Assembly (NCBI GenBank): GCA_905221605.1 | Contig: CAJNDS010002101.1 | Location: 546,280 to 610,279 of the forward strand | Reading direction: 5' to 3' | DNA length: 64,000 nt | Source of the DNA: Symbiodinium natans | Taxonomy: Eukaryota > Sar > Dinophyceae > Suessiales > Symbiodiniaceae | Shown here: in pieces, positions 10,581 through 21,743 of the stretch | Layout of the letters: each line of letters opens with the position of its first letter | Position numbering within the stretch: position 1 is the first letter of the stretch | Notes under the pieces: model-generated | The model's database searches: none | Told to the model about the DNA's origin: nothing | The model's input: only the letters and a program-made list of their open reading frames with translations | Made by a program: the position numbers and the translations under genes

Positions 10581-12764
10581 CTTGCAAGAGCATTCCACGG
10601 TCCCTTCGCACCTGATACGCGCGGAAGGCCAGCATGAGCTCCTTCTTGTCCGTTGCCACGAAAGGCCCGTGCCAAGCAATCCTGAGCGCGTGATTTTCGA
10701 TTGAACTGTCAAGTCTCAGAAGGGTCTCATAGAATGTTGGATAATGTTGGTGCATGTGACTGCGACTGTTGGCAACCCCTCGGTAGCGTGCGGTTCATTG
10801 ATGCGCGTGCCGGCAAACAACAGGCAGCTTGCACCATCCTCATGGCAGGCAACCCGTACCGACGTGAGCAAATGGAGCACAGTATCTCCATCAGAAAGAC
10901 TACATATCTAAATAAAAATCTAAACCATGTCTCCTTCGCTGATGCTTCCAGCAGCAGGCTCCTGTCAGATGCCCTATTGGCATCTAGGCGAGCGACATGC
11001 TGAGCAGGGAGCCTGAGCTGAAGGTGGTTACAGGTAGCAGATATAAGCACGATTAAACAGCAGCTGCAAACAAATCAAACAACCTTACCTGCACTATCGT
11101 CGAGTACTAGAAGTCAGATCCAACCCAGTAATAATTGGGGGCTACTTTTTCAACATGCTAAGACTTAGGGCATACACGATCCACAGCCCAGTCACGCTTT
11201 GCCCTCTGCCCCGACTCGGCATTCTCCTTTGCATTGGTAGCAAGCTGACTGGGCAATCGTCCGGTTGACATGGGCATGTTGGTCTGAATCCCACCTTTGT
11301 AGCAGTATACCAGAACTGTGTTCATGCCGTCCGGGATTGAATGGCAAAGTGCAGATCCAGGCAGGATCTCAGGTAGGGATGGTTTCAGCCCTTTCACTGC
11401 CGAAGTCTCATCTGTGCAGTTGAAGACATCAGGCTCTTCGTCGCCTCGAAGTCAATCATTTGCACGCTTTGCTTCGTTCTGAAAGCACCTGCCTCCAGGA
11501 CAATGGCAGACAACTGGACCCTGTTTCGAGTGAATCGACTCGACAGCTGACGGATCGCTCCTACTGCGACGCGAGCAATGCGGGAGCTGTTGCAAACTTC
11601 TTTGGGGGCCCCTGGGCCTGGCCATTGTAAGGACCTGCGAGCAGACGTGCATGGCCCACGCCACCCTCCAGCTCGAAGGTTGGCAACAGCTTCTCGTCCA
11701 CGGTCCCATAACTGCGGCTCGAGCGGACACAGCCTACATCGGGAATACTCGGGGATTCTGAAGACAGCCATCCTGGCACGAAGGTTGAAAGTGAGATGTG
11801 TTTCACGATCGCAGAATCGCATTGGGCAGATCTCTCAAGGAGATAGTCGGAAGCGTGATAGCTCGACTACCTACAAAGGTATCCGAGAAAGGCAAAATGG
11901 ATCAAAATGGCGTGGCGTTTGAAGATTGCGGGCTTTATGCCAAGAAGCTCGGGATCATCTGCTTTGTGCTTCTTTGGCACGTTCAGCCAGATCTGGAAGC
12001 CATGCTGCACTTCTCCTGAAACGGGCAACATACAAGATGCACATGAACGGAAGCAAGAAAGAAGAGCTTTTGACAGAAGGGAGTGCCAACTGCCACAAAG
12101 CCAAGAACAAGCTGTAGACAAAAGGAACCACAATGCTGAGCTGAATCAGAACTGACTGGCATGGCCTTTTGGTGTGCCTCCACCCTCGGCGTGCTCAATG
12201 CCACTGCCAACGCTAATCCACTGGAAACCTGGGCCCTGGAACCTCGCGAAATCTGGTGCTCAGTGCTAGCATAACATGCCGCTCGCACCATCTCGCTCCC
12301 AAGCTTTCACCATTGCTCGCTAGTCTTCGCTTGCCTTTTACTTTAGTTTCGCTTCTCCAAGGCGAGGGCGTCTCGCGGTTTCCGAGAGAGTCTGCTTGTC
12401 TGCCATACCCTTCCCGCATGTAGGTCATGATGTCCATGCCCATGTGTGGGTGCCACGCCACGGGGAATTTGTCCTGGAACTCTTCTGCTCTGTTTCGCGG
12501 AGCAGTGATCCATGATGCGTAACAGTGATCCATGATGATTCTGAAACACGCCAGGAAGCAGGATTCGTCTCCACGCCCGAGCTGACCGAAGGCCCAAATT
12601 CGTCACCTGGTTGTATGAAATCTCTAACTTGTTCGATGCTACGCGGAATCGTCGGACATCATGAAGTATTGCGGTGCGAGCTTAGCTGCATCCGAAGCAC
12701 ACATCAGAAATGGATCTGCGTCCCTCTCGGAAATCCCCGCTGGGAAAGGCTGCATGACGGAAAA
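10581..12764 (-). CDS. Pirin family protein (bicupin), at least ten exons
   Basis: Pirins are double-cupin proteins; in other eukaryotes they are nuclear Fe-binding cofactors or quercetinase-like enzymes. Exons by frame and splice sites: 12764-12701 (ending DADPFLMC), 12606-12550 (DEFGPS), 12484-12372 (WHPHMGMDIMTYM, then DSLGNR), 12242-12166 (GPGFQWISVGSGIEHAEGG), 12015-about 11934 (HGFQIWLNVPKKHK), about 11735-11590 (GGVGHARLLAGPYNG), 11478-11445 (SVQMIDFE), 11367-11295 (ILPGSALCHSIPDGMNTVLVY), 11017-10932 (VARLDANRASDRSLLLEA), 10681-10581 (WHGPFVATDKKELMLAF). All fit the pirin order. In the N-terminal cupin the metal-site pattern H-P-H...H-A-E is mostly kept: WHPH and IEHAE are visible. 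Intron donors are GT, GC and GA. The first and last exons are not found. The identification is strong; Fe binding and function are inferred. Confidence 0.92.
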
Positions 12765-13348
12765 CTTTGGATCACCTGTCCTCAGTGCCACCGCAGCGTG
12801 TTTTTGTCTATGAATGTTGGTTTGGGGCTTAGACCACATCCATGACATTCAGGGCGGCATACGAGGACTGCAGGCGCGCAGCGGATGAGTGACCTGCGCG
12901 GCTCTGACTTCGATGACCGGCATTGCTCCATCCTGCTGCCCCGGCAAGCACAACCAGGGGGGACGGGGGGGTTGGCCCTCAGACTTGCAACGTATGGCAG
13001 GCCGCATGATGCTTCGGGATGGTTCATGAAACGAGCTCGTGACAGAAGGCTAAAGACTTCTACAGAGAAGCATGCTTGCAAATTGCAATGCGATGTCTAT
13101 CAAACGGGAAAGATGCGAATGGAAGTCTTCTTCCAGCGTGCAGGTAGCCCCTCCTGTGAAGCCTTCGTGGTGCCCGAAGTACTGGACATACACGCGGAAA
13201 ACATCAAGGGCTCTCCCTTCAACAGACGAGGGCTCGGTGCAATGGAGCTGCAGTTGAGCCACAACCCGTCGAAGAGCAAGTTGCAAAAATGAAGACATAT
13301 GAAGAAGCAATGTCTCCACATGCAACGTGGGTCACACAGCATCCTTGC

Positions 13349-14235
13349 CTTCGTCATTTTGACGGCGGCATTCCTGATCTCGACCACATCGCCAACGGCT
13401 CCCAGTGCCTCCCAAGAGATGGTGTTAAGCATGTTAAGAGCAGTCGACAGAAGTGTCGTCTTACTATTCAACAAAACACCTGCCTTTATCTCTTCACTGT
13501 TTAGCCGGAGCGTCACGAGTCCAGTCGAGTCACCAACGACAGCCTGCGGAGAAGCTTTTTGCGAAAACTGGCACAGCAGCATGAGTTGACTGTGAGAATC
13601 AGGACCAGCCTCCGTGATCGTGTCTCCACCTCTGCCCTCCTCACAGTTACATCTTCAACCGCTTTGGACCCGACCGTGCACGCAAGCAGTATCGAGCACA
13701 CGCAATGTGCCTCAGGTGTTCCAATGGAGACCACACTCCCCAGCAGGTACACGCTCCTGCTGTCAGGCCTCATGTGACTCAGCGCCCCAGAGTGACGCCC
13801 GTCGCATTTTACTCACCAGTCACTGCAGTGTGCCAAGCACCGGACATGATATCGGTTACCTTGCCGAAGCCCTTGGCCGCTTTCTTGACGAACCTTTGCC
13901 GGGACAATGTGTGCAATCATGCCCTTCGCTACTTCCACTGGGTCGCAGCATCTGCGCAGCTAAGCAGACCGCTTTCGTTCAGCGATTCCCAGCCTGCACT
14001 TCTCTCGTACACAGCAAGTGCAAAAAAATCAGTAACTTTCAGGCAAGTAGCGTGTGGCTGCAATGGTACAGCATGCAAATCTTTTCTTGCGCCTCAGCGC
14101 AGTAGCTGCCATGTCTCGCAAGGAGACCTCAACCGGACGCAAGTTGACGCCCAGGACTTCCTTCGGGTGGATTCCGATTTTGGCAGGAACTCTGAGACAA
14201 ATGAAAGTTGCACCAAGGTCAGAAACCTTGACCAT
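13349..14235 (-). CDS. OB-fold nucleic-acid-binding protein, partial
   Basis: Two exons join cleanly: 13543-13480 (AVVGDSTGLVTLRLNSEEIKA) and 13398-13349 (VGDVVEIRNAAVKMTKA), across a GT-AG intron of 81 bases. Together they give the core of a single OB-fold of the type seen in small SSB/SOSS-B-like or plant OB-fold proteins: V-G-D-x-T-G-x-V-T-L, then G-D-x-V-x-I-R-N-A. A start ATG at 14235 (MVKVSDL) fits the usual beginning of this family, followed by a candidate exon near 14170-14110 (VLGVNLRPVEV). The exon usually carrying a K-W-G motif was not found. Binding to single-stranded nucleic acid is inferred from fold only. Confidence 0.65.
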
Positions 14236-14529
14236 CCACAATTCCTACTCGGTAAGTGTGTAGGCCACTTGAATATGCCAAGCCACTAAGCCTTTTCACA
14301 ACACTGAATCTGGTCATTACATGCATGGTATTGTTTGCAACAGGACTTAGACTTGCGAATTTTCTGATATGCGCAGCCTTTGCCATAATGCCTCGGGCCT
14401 CCGAGTGATGCATTTCTTGAAACTGGGCGATCTGACAGCAACACCACTTGGCATTGGAATGGTGGTATGTGGTGGGGTTCTCGTATGTGACCGCGGAGAG
14501 TAGGAAGGTGCGGAGAGTTTCCGGGATGC

Positions 14530-15501
14530 CACAACACACACACACACACGTTCACACGTTCACACTGTCACAACACTTTCACAACACTTTCACAACACTT
14601 TCGCAACACTTTCGCAACACTTTCGCAACACTTTCGCAACACTTTCACAACACTTTCACAACACTTTCACAACACTTTCACAACACTTTCACACTTTCAC
14701 ACTTTCACACTTTCACACTTTCACACTTTTTTCACACTTTCTTCACACTTTCTTCACACTTTCTTCACACTTTCTTCACACTTTCTTCACACTTTCTTCA
14801 CACTTTCTTCACACTTTCTTCACACTTTCTTCACACTTTCTTCACACTTTCTTCACACTTTCTTCACACTTTCTTCACACTTTCTTCACACTTTCACACT
14901 TTCACAACACTTTCACAACACTTTCACAACACTTTCACAGCAACACTTTCACAACACTTTCACAACACTTTCACAACACTTTCACAGCAACACTTTCACA
15001 ACACTTTCACAGCAACACTTTCACAACACTTTCACAGCAACACTTTCACAACACTTTCGCCACACTTTCGCAACACTTTCGCAACACTTTCACACTACTT
15101 TCACACTACTTTCACACTACTTTCACACTACTTTCACACTACTTTCACACTTCACACTACTTCCACACTACTTTCACACTACTTTCACACTACTTTCACA
15201 CTACTCTCACACTACTTTCACACTACTTTCACACTACTTTCACACTACTTTCACACTACTTTCACACTACTTTCACACTACTTTCACACTACTTTCACAC
15301 TACTTTCACACTACTTTCACACTACTTTCACACTACTTTCACACTACTTTCACACTTCTTTCACACTTCTTTCACACTTCTTTCACACTTCTTTCACTTC
15401 TTTCACACTTTCACACTTTCACACTTTCACACTTTCACACTTCACACTTTCACACTTTCACACTTTCACACTTGCACACTTGACACACACACACACACAC
15501 T
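14530..15501 (+). repeat. Compound 11-base minisatellite array
   Basis: Nearly 1 kb of tandem units bounded on both sides by CA microsatellites. Successive zones are built on related 11-mers: CACAACACTTT with a CGCAACACTTT subzone (14565-14690), CTTCACACTTT (14725-14890), mixed units with a CACAGCAACACTTT insertion (14890-15060), and CACACTACTTT (15080-15370), closing with CACACTTT-type units. Because 11 is not a multiple of 3, the 392-codon open frame through it is a by-product of the repeat, not a protein. Confidence 0.97.
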
Positions 15502-15599
15502 GCAGCGGCAGGGGGTGTTCTGGAGAATGGTCTACGAGACGTTTCTCTCGCCCGGAGAGCAGCTGCTTAGCAGAGGTGCCCGAACAGGCAGTCCTTGGT

Positions 15600-17040
15600 C
15601 CGCTTGTTGTTAAACCTTGGCAGTGAAAAAATCAACAGCAAAAGAGACACCAAGATGTATGGTGAAAAGGCACCTGTATATTGTGCAGACCGCTTGTAAG
15701 ACACGCACTTTACTTCGGTTTCCGTTTCCTGGGTCTCCGTGGGAAGCGGATACGCCTTGAGCTTTCAAAGAAGCATCACACAATCTTCGGCGCGTGGATG
15801 GCATCCCACCTTGAAGCGATCGCCAAGTAGAGATGCCATCTTGGCCTCAGCTACTGGGAAGAGCAACAGTTTCAAAGCCTTGTGCGTAATGCATGGCCTT
15901 CCTGCAATCAAATCGAGGCTCCGGCTGATGTATACCCGATCTCAGAACATATCAGGACTCGCTTTCCAGCAGCCTCCTCCTTCTCCATCGCTCGGACCTG
16001 CTACTGATCGCTGTATTCCTCTTGGGAACCACGTCCACGTGGTTCCACCTTTTCGCTTGTTTTGTCTCCCCTCGAACCGCTAGAAGTCTTGCGTTGGACA
16101 TCATTGGAACCTGGGTCGGAGGCGCTCGAGCGCCTCGGGCCCTGAGGGCCTAGCGGCCTAGCGCCTTAAGGCGGGAGCCTCGAGATGCTGAGCAAATTTA
16201 ACTCTAAGACTCTAAGCGTCGACCCCAATCTAAGTATCACGAAGAGACTTCGGCCCAGCATTGTGGACCAGCGCTTTCTAATGAAATGCCTTGACGTTGC
16301 TCTGCGTTCCATCCTGGGCCCGCTTATACCCAGGTTTCTGCGTTTTGTTCCGTCAGCTTTGTCTGCATCACCTTATATAAGCCGATGCTTCCACGCATTG
16401 CTTTGAGTCCACGGGCGCCCTACGCACCAGTCAAGTAGGGGCCCTCTTAGGCGCCGGCATGCGCCAAGGCAAGGTCGCGAACATCGGTGACCTTCCAGCA
16501 ACATCTGAAAACAGGGCCAAGACGGGCCAAGTGCACCGCTTGGGAGTCTTGGCTTGGCTCCAGGCAGGTTTTGGGAATCCTGCCATCTTGCCTGCAGCAG
16601 CCTCAAGGCGCACCGGAAGCAAGTAGGCAGCATCGGATCGATTTCGAGCGACCGTTGGCACTGGCCTTCTCCTTCATGGTGCCGTCCTCAGGCTAGTGCC
16701 AAGATCACTGGCTGACTGAATGCGACAAACATGTCCAAGCCTAGATGTGCATAGCGGAAAACTCGACTAAATGACCCGCGCTTCGGCGAAGGACCTGCTG
16801 AAACTAAACGCATTTGCGGATTTGCGGAGGAATCTGATTTAGTCCTCAACAAACCTAAAACGAACTTGCCCACCGAACACCATGTTGGCCTGCGGAACTT
16901 CCAGATTCTGCGGAAATGTTGAAGGTGCATGTGCAAAGTGTTCATGAAAAGGTGCCAGGCGTCTTGGCGCCATGTGCCGAAGAAGCAAAAGACTGGAATA
17001 TCACCATGATATCGGGTCATGCCAGCGTTGAAAGGACCTT
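15600..17040. other. Coding-like minus-strand fragments, family unknown
   Basis: A minus-strand stretch at about 15950-15800 reads ...LDLIAGRPCITHKALKLLLF, then FPVAEAKMASLLGDRF, and looks protein-like. Another at 17020-16870 (YHGDIPVFCFFGTW...) is open for over 100 codons. Neither matches a family I know; they may be 3' exons of the reductase gene to the right or an independent gene. Confidence 0.3.
16120..16172. repeat. GC-rich nested short palindromes
   Basis: A perfect 16-base palindrome (AGGCGCTCGAGCGCCT, 16120-16135) is followed by further self-complementary stretches (GGGCCCTGAGGGCC, GCCTAGCGGCCTAGCGCC, CGCCTTAAGGCG). The segment could fold into several hairpins. No coding function is seen. 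Confidence 0.75.
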
Positions 17041-17356
17041 TCTGACAACGTTCTCTGTGTTGAAAGGCGTTTGAACCGTCATGTGTTGTTCACAACGGCA
17101 TCAGCATGATTTTGGCGTGATGCATACCGCCTAGCCAACTGAAGCACGGAAAAGATCTTCTGAAACATAGAGACAATCTATCTTAGCAAGTCAAGCCCTC
17201 TGCACGCCAACCTACCTGGCCGATCATGTCCGGCGAATGTGCATGAGGTAAAAACGAAGAAATCTGTTTAGAGTCCAAACCTGATGCCAACAACGAGCCA
17301 GTGTGAAGTATTCTGCCATCATGCTTCAATGAGCTACTTGTGCAACAAGATCCTAC

Positions 17357-20215
17357 CTGTCCACTGGAAGTGATGATTAAGCTCGCGTCCAGCATGTTCT
17401 GGATGAACTGCACAGACTCACCATCTTTTCGTGCTGAGAGCATAGGCCCTTCAGTGCGCGCAAGTGAGCATCGTCGTCAGCATCGAAACACAAATCCGAA
17501 AATTGAGTGCGCTGCCGATCACGAAGCCAGGATTCAAGACCGCCAGCTCGATGCCCAACCTGAGGATCGGGTTGGATCGGTTTTGAAGCGAGGGTTGCAT
17601 GATGTCGAATGTTCCGATGTCAACCCTCTATTTGACTCTTGTGGCTTCCTGGTTGAGCCGCTGACTCTTTGGACAACTCCCATGCCTTCTTTTCAGCCAA
17701 GGTTTTGGAAACCCTGTAGCCTGCACAGATCCGCACAGCAGCATGGGAAGCAAAGCGGAGAGCGACAACATGTCACACTCGCTGAGCCGCCGCGCAGCTA
17801 AAAGTGCAAACCCCGCACCAGCAACTACTTGCTTGCAGCAAACCTGAGTTGTTGAGCACACAACTGCTAGACAGGCCTGTGTACGGGCCATCTGGCTCGT
17901 CATCATTCCAGTCCTCCTCACTCCAGACCTGGCATATAAAGAAAAGGTAGCACCACAGCTGTAAAGCTACAGTAGACGCTTGTGAGAACGAAGATGGCAT
18001 TGAGTTCTTTCGCATAGCAAGCCGCCCAGCTTGGTCGTGCCTTGTCAGGATTCTCGCCCTGTCACAACTTCGAGAGAAAGTGGCAGCCCATGTCACATCA
18101 AGCAAACGCGCCCGCCCCCCAATGGCCAGATTGAGTGCGCAAAAACCGCTGGGCTTGGGCCTTCGTCCAGTTTCCGATAGCAGCAACGGAGGAAGTAAGG
18201 ACAACTCGGGAGATCTTTGCCTGAAGCATTTCGTTCCAAACTGCTCTTTTTCAGCCTAACTTGCAAACGCAGATGCTCATGACTTTGATCTGACGGACTT
18301 TCGAACATATCGTCGCGCCAGTTCTTTCGACAATGGCTCTCAGACGCGCCTTCGCAGCTGCTCGCATAACGGCCTGTTTGAGCCACATCGAGATAAGCTC
18401 GGTCAACCCTTGTGTATTGCTAAGGCAGCGGACAATAGCAGCTGCCGTTTGGAAGGGGACATTCAGTGGCATGGGGTGTACTTGCAACTTCTGCTGTTAC
18501 CACGAGTGGATGTCAGAAACTTTTTGCTTTGTTGAACCCACCCGCATTGCCTCGGTGCCTTTGAGCGCCGGGGCGATTAACTCCGTCTGGACGTCCTTGG
18601 CATCCAGCCTCATGCAAGATGCGGAAGTGTGGCCTTGTTCCCATCTCTTCTTGACATTGCACCAAGGGGCTTGAAGGGCGAGGCAGTGTGAATCACGTAC
18701 TTGCAGCCTTCCATGGCCTGGGTCGTCCGATCTACCAAAATATTGTCCGCGAACTTCGGGCTCTCTAAGCTGAAGGGGTGTTCTCCGTGATCCAAACACC
18801 AAGCCCATCTGAACGATTATGACACAGCAACGTACAAGAAGCAAAAACAAAACAGAACGCAATGCAACTGCTGGCCTTGGCGAAGCTGTCCTCTCCACCC
18901 AGCAGATCAGCCTGCAAGACACGTGATCGGCACTTTCGGCTAGATTATGCTAGATGTGTTCTCCGGCACGGCGCCTCCACCAACTCCACTTGAGGGAAGA
19001 TTCGTTTCATCATGGCCACCTGAAAACTAAGTTTGTGCACAGCATGAGAGACCATGAGTGCTCTGGGCAAAGCAATCAGCCCCTGGGCGTCAAGCCCTGG
19101 TGTCACTAGGGTCCACGGATCGCATGGTACCACGGACCTTTACATGACGTTCACATGACTTTCACAGATCAGAGGCGTCAGCCCTGGAATTCATGCTTCC
19201 CTGCTTGAGCTAGGCTCGGCATAGATAAACCATGCTAAGACCTTCTGAATCTCTACTCACGTGTGTTGCACATGTGCCACAACCTCCAAAGCTGTTGCAA
19301 AGCCACGTGGCAGTGTCAAGGCTGGCAACCGAACTTGTAATACAGGCTCAAAGCCATGGCCTTGTATCCATCAGAGACCAACTTTCGAAGGACACTCCTT
19401 GGATCTGCGCTTCTTGCATGCCCTCATGCAAGGAAGCCTCCTGACCTCTGCACTGTAAGTTGCTTGGCCGAGTGTCGTTGCCACGTAGCCGGAACATCCA
19501 GTCACCAGCACTGTGGGCTTCACCTCAAGCGATACGTTGCCCGTTACATGCCGTTGCGGCCGTCTGGCAGAGTTCACTGCCCACCATTCGACGCTCACTT
19601 TGTCCACAGTTTGGCTGAAAAAATGGATCCAGGGCCCAGGCCTGGATCCACTTCTCACCGCCGTTCTCCTTGCCCTCACGGCAGTCCAGAGTCCAACAAG
19701 TTTTTGCATCGTTTCGAATATCCGGCCTTACCACTGGCTTTGCCCCCTTTGCCCTTGCCTGGGCGAAGTCACAAAACAGATTATTGCACGCACTTGCCAC
19801 TTGCCACAGACTTATGCATGACAGACGGAAGTAGCAGGCGCGGTGTCAAATCCACTTCGGTGAGCATCCATCCCTTGCGCAGTCTACATACTCCAAGTCT
19901 CCGACCTTTCGCAGCACCCTGAACAAGACTGTTTCCCGACTAAGGTGACTGAGGCGTGCAGATGTGCTTCTGCATTTTGAGGCGCGTCGCGTTGTAACAG
20001 TTTCTCAGTGCATGGTTCTGGTGGGCCAATGCCAAAGAGTGTGCAGAATGCCAGGAACTCATGACAGCCGGCGCCTTGGCTACAACGCCCTTGCCTTTGC
20101 CTCAGGGTACTCGCCCACTGAAGCAACCGATGGTCAGAACAGCGGTCAAGAACAGAAGAACATAAATTTCTGCCAAGCTGCCACCCTTGCCGCCTTTGCC
20201 TTTCGGAGCACCCAT
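17357..20215 (-). CDS. NAD(P)-dependent epimerase / dihydroflavonol-reductase-like enzyme
   Basis: Extended short-chain dehydrogenase of the DFR/cinnamoyl-CoA reductase type. The exon ending 19469 carries the Rossmann start TVLVTGCSGYVATTL (G-x-x-G-x-x-A). Then: 19137-19096 (VRGTMRSVDPSDTR), 19019-18973 (VAMMKRIFPQVELVEA), 18769-18671 (AMEGCKYVIHTASPF), 18608-18551 (ELIAPALKGTE), 18373-18350 (AVMRAAAK, 24 bases), 18220-18161 (KISRVVLTSSVAAIGNW, active-site Ser), 17928-17877 (VWSEEDW...DGPYT), from 17720 (GYRVSKTLAEKKAWE, catalytic Y-x-x-x-K), 17559-17516 (ELAVLNPGFVIG), 17448-17357 (GPMLSARKDGESVQFIQ). Almost every donor is GC. The start is uncertain: ATG 20215 opens MGAPKGKGGKGG then a hydrophobic segment of ~17 residues (IYVLLFLTAVLTIGC) and further Gly-Lys-rich stretches, suggesting a membrane-anchored form. 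C-terminal exons below 17357 are missing. The substrate is unknown. Confidence 0.9.
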
Positions 20216-21712
20216 TGAGCTGGCTTGAAAGCCCCAAGCTCTTCAAAGTCCGCCCCGGCCAAGGAAGATCATGAAAGCTCAAACGGCCGCCGGAAAATGC
20301 CGGTAAGTAGCAAGGGCAACGGGTCTGGCACCCATGACTCAGGAACAGTCTCAGCCTGGGGCTTCAATACCTTAAGCCTGGCGTTGTACTCGAGTGCCCC
20401 TTGTTTCCACAATCCTTTCGTTTCCAGGGCGAGTCTGAACCTGTTCGATGAAGAAGGTCCTTCGGCCTAAGCTAGCCCGGCAACGGAGACCTTACGTGCG
20501 GAATCCTGCAAACTTGACTTCCAGAAAACTTGCCCTAAACCCTCCAAGTTGCACGACGATGAGGAGGGAGCCACGTGAAAAAGGTTTGCGTAGCTCAAGG
20601 GAACACCCCCCTTCATTAAGTTGCCACACAAGAGTTGCCAAACAAGAGTCAGCGAAACTGTCCTCATGGCAGTAGTCATCCGGCCAACAAACTGGGAACT
20701 CAGGGCGCTGAGTGAACAGAAGAAGCAGAGGACGCCTGCTTGGCAACTTAGCACCCAATGTCATGGTTACTTACTAGTTTGTGCGGCTCTACATCAGGAA
20801 CTGCAAGAGTCTTCGCCGTTGCACCTGCTGCTGCCATGTCAGCTACAGTTCGTAACTCTGAAACCCCAGAGGCCAGTGCACTCAGACACTTTTGTCTTCA
20901 ATGACTCAACTGGCACAGTTCTTTGGCGCCAGTCTCTCTTGCAAAAATGTGCTTCCCGGCGGTTTCCCACTACACTCGAGCAAGTGTTCAAGCAAGACAT
21001 TTTGCAAAGGTTAGCATGACTGAACTGCCAGGAAGCGCCACCTTACAAGATATCAGTAACGTGACCGTAACGTGGCTGTACTGGCACACAACAAAGACTG
21101 CCTTATATGAGCCTCAGAACGAGACCCCTTGTGACTTTGAGGAGCTCCTGTCGTAGACGGTCGTGACTGCTAACTTAATATGGACTCTTGGGGCACCCAA
21201 CAGCCCCTAGCACAACGACATATAAGGATCGTGTGAGAATCAAATTCTGGTTATGGGATCCAAAATATGGGGGCTTCGTGGGTGCCCAAGTGCTCCTGCT
21301 TGTAAGGTACGTTCTTGCAGGCAGTGGCAGATGCAGGGGGGCTCCGAATTTTCGAACTCGGGCTTTGATAAAGAGGCCTTTCATCCCTGACTCAGTGCCA
21401 AAGCCTGCGTCACACCTATCAGAGTGCATTGGCAAAGCTACACAAACTGACCCCAGCGCAGTTTGGCGAAAGGCGACTTCTCCAATTCATGACATGTCTG
21501 GGCTGCCCTTCGCGGTGTTCGTCAAACTGCGCCTGCCTCCCGGAGTGAGGGCATTCGCTCCAACTTCAGGATTAAATGTCTGAAACAAAGACTGCGGCTG
21601 AGATCGAATCAACACGGGAAAGAAGGGCTTGCGCATACTCGCAGGGTAGCTGGCAGGGTGCTCACTTTCCTCGAGCTTTCGCTGCAGCCTTCCAGGCAGC
21701 ACGACCGACATC

Positions 21713-21743
<31 letters not shown>

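Noticed and set aside
13705-14289. 194-codon plus-strand open frame
   Set aside because: It covers the antisense of the OB-fold gene's 5' region and has no recognisable motif; neighbouring genes are all minus.
14448-15626. 392-codon plus-strand open frame (HFHNTFTTLSQ-type repeats)
   Set aside because: It reads straight through the 11-base minisatellite; the absence of stops follows from the repeat unit.
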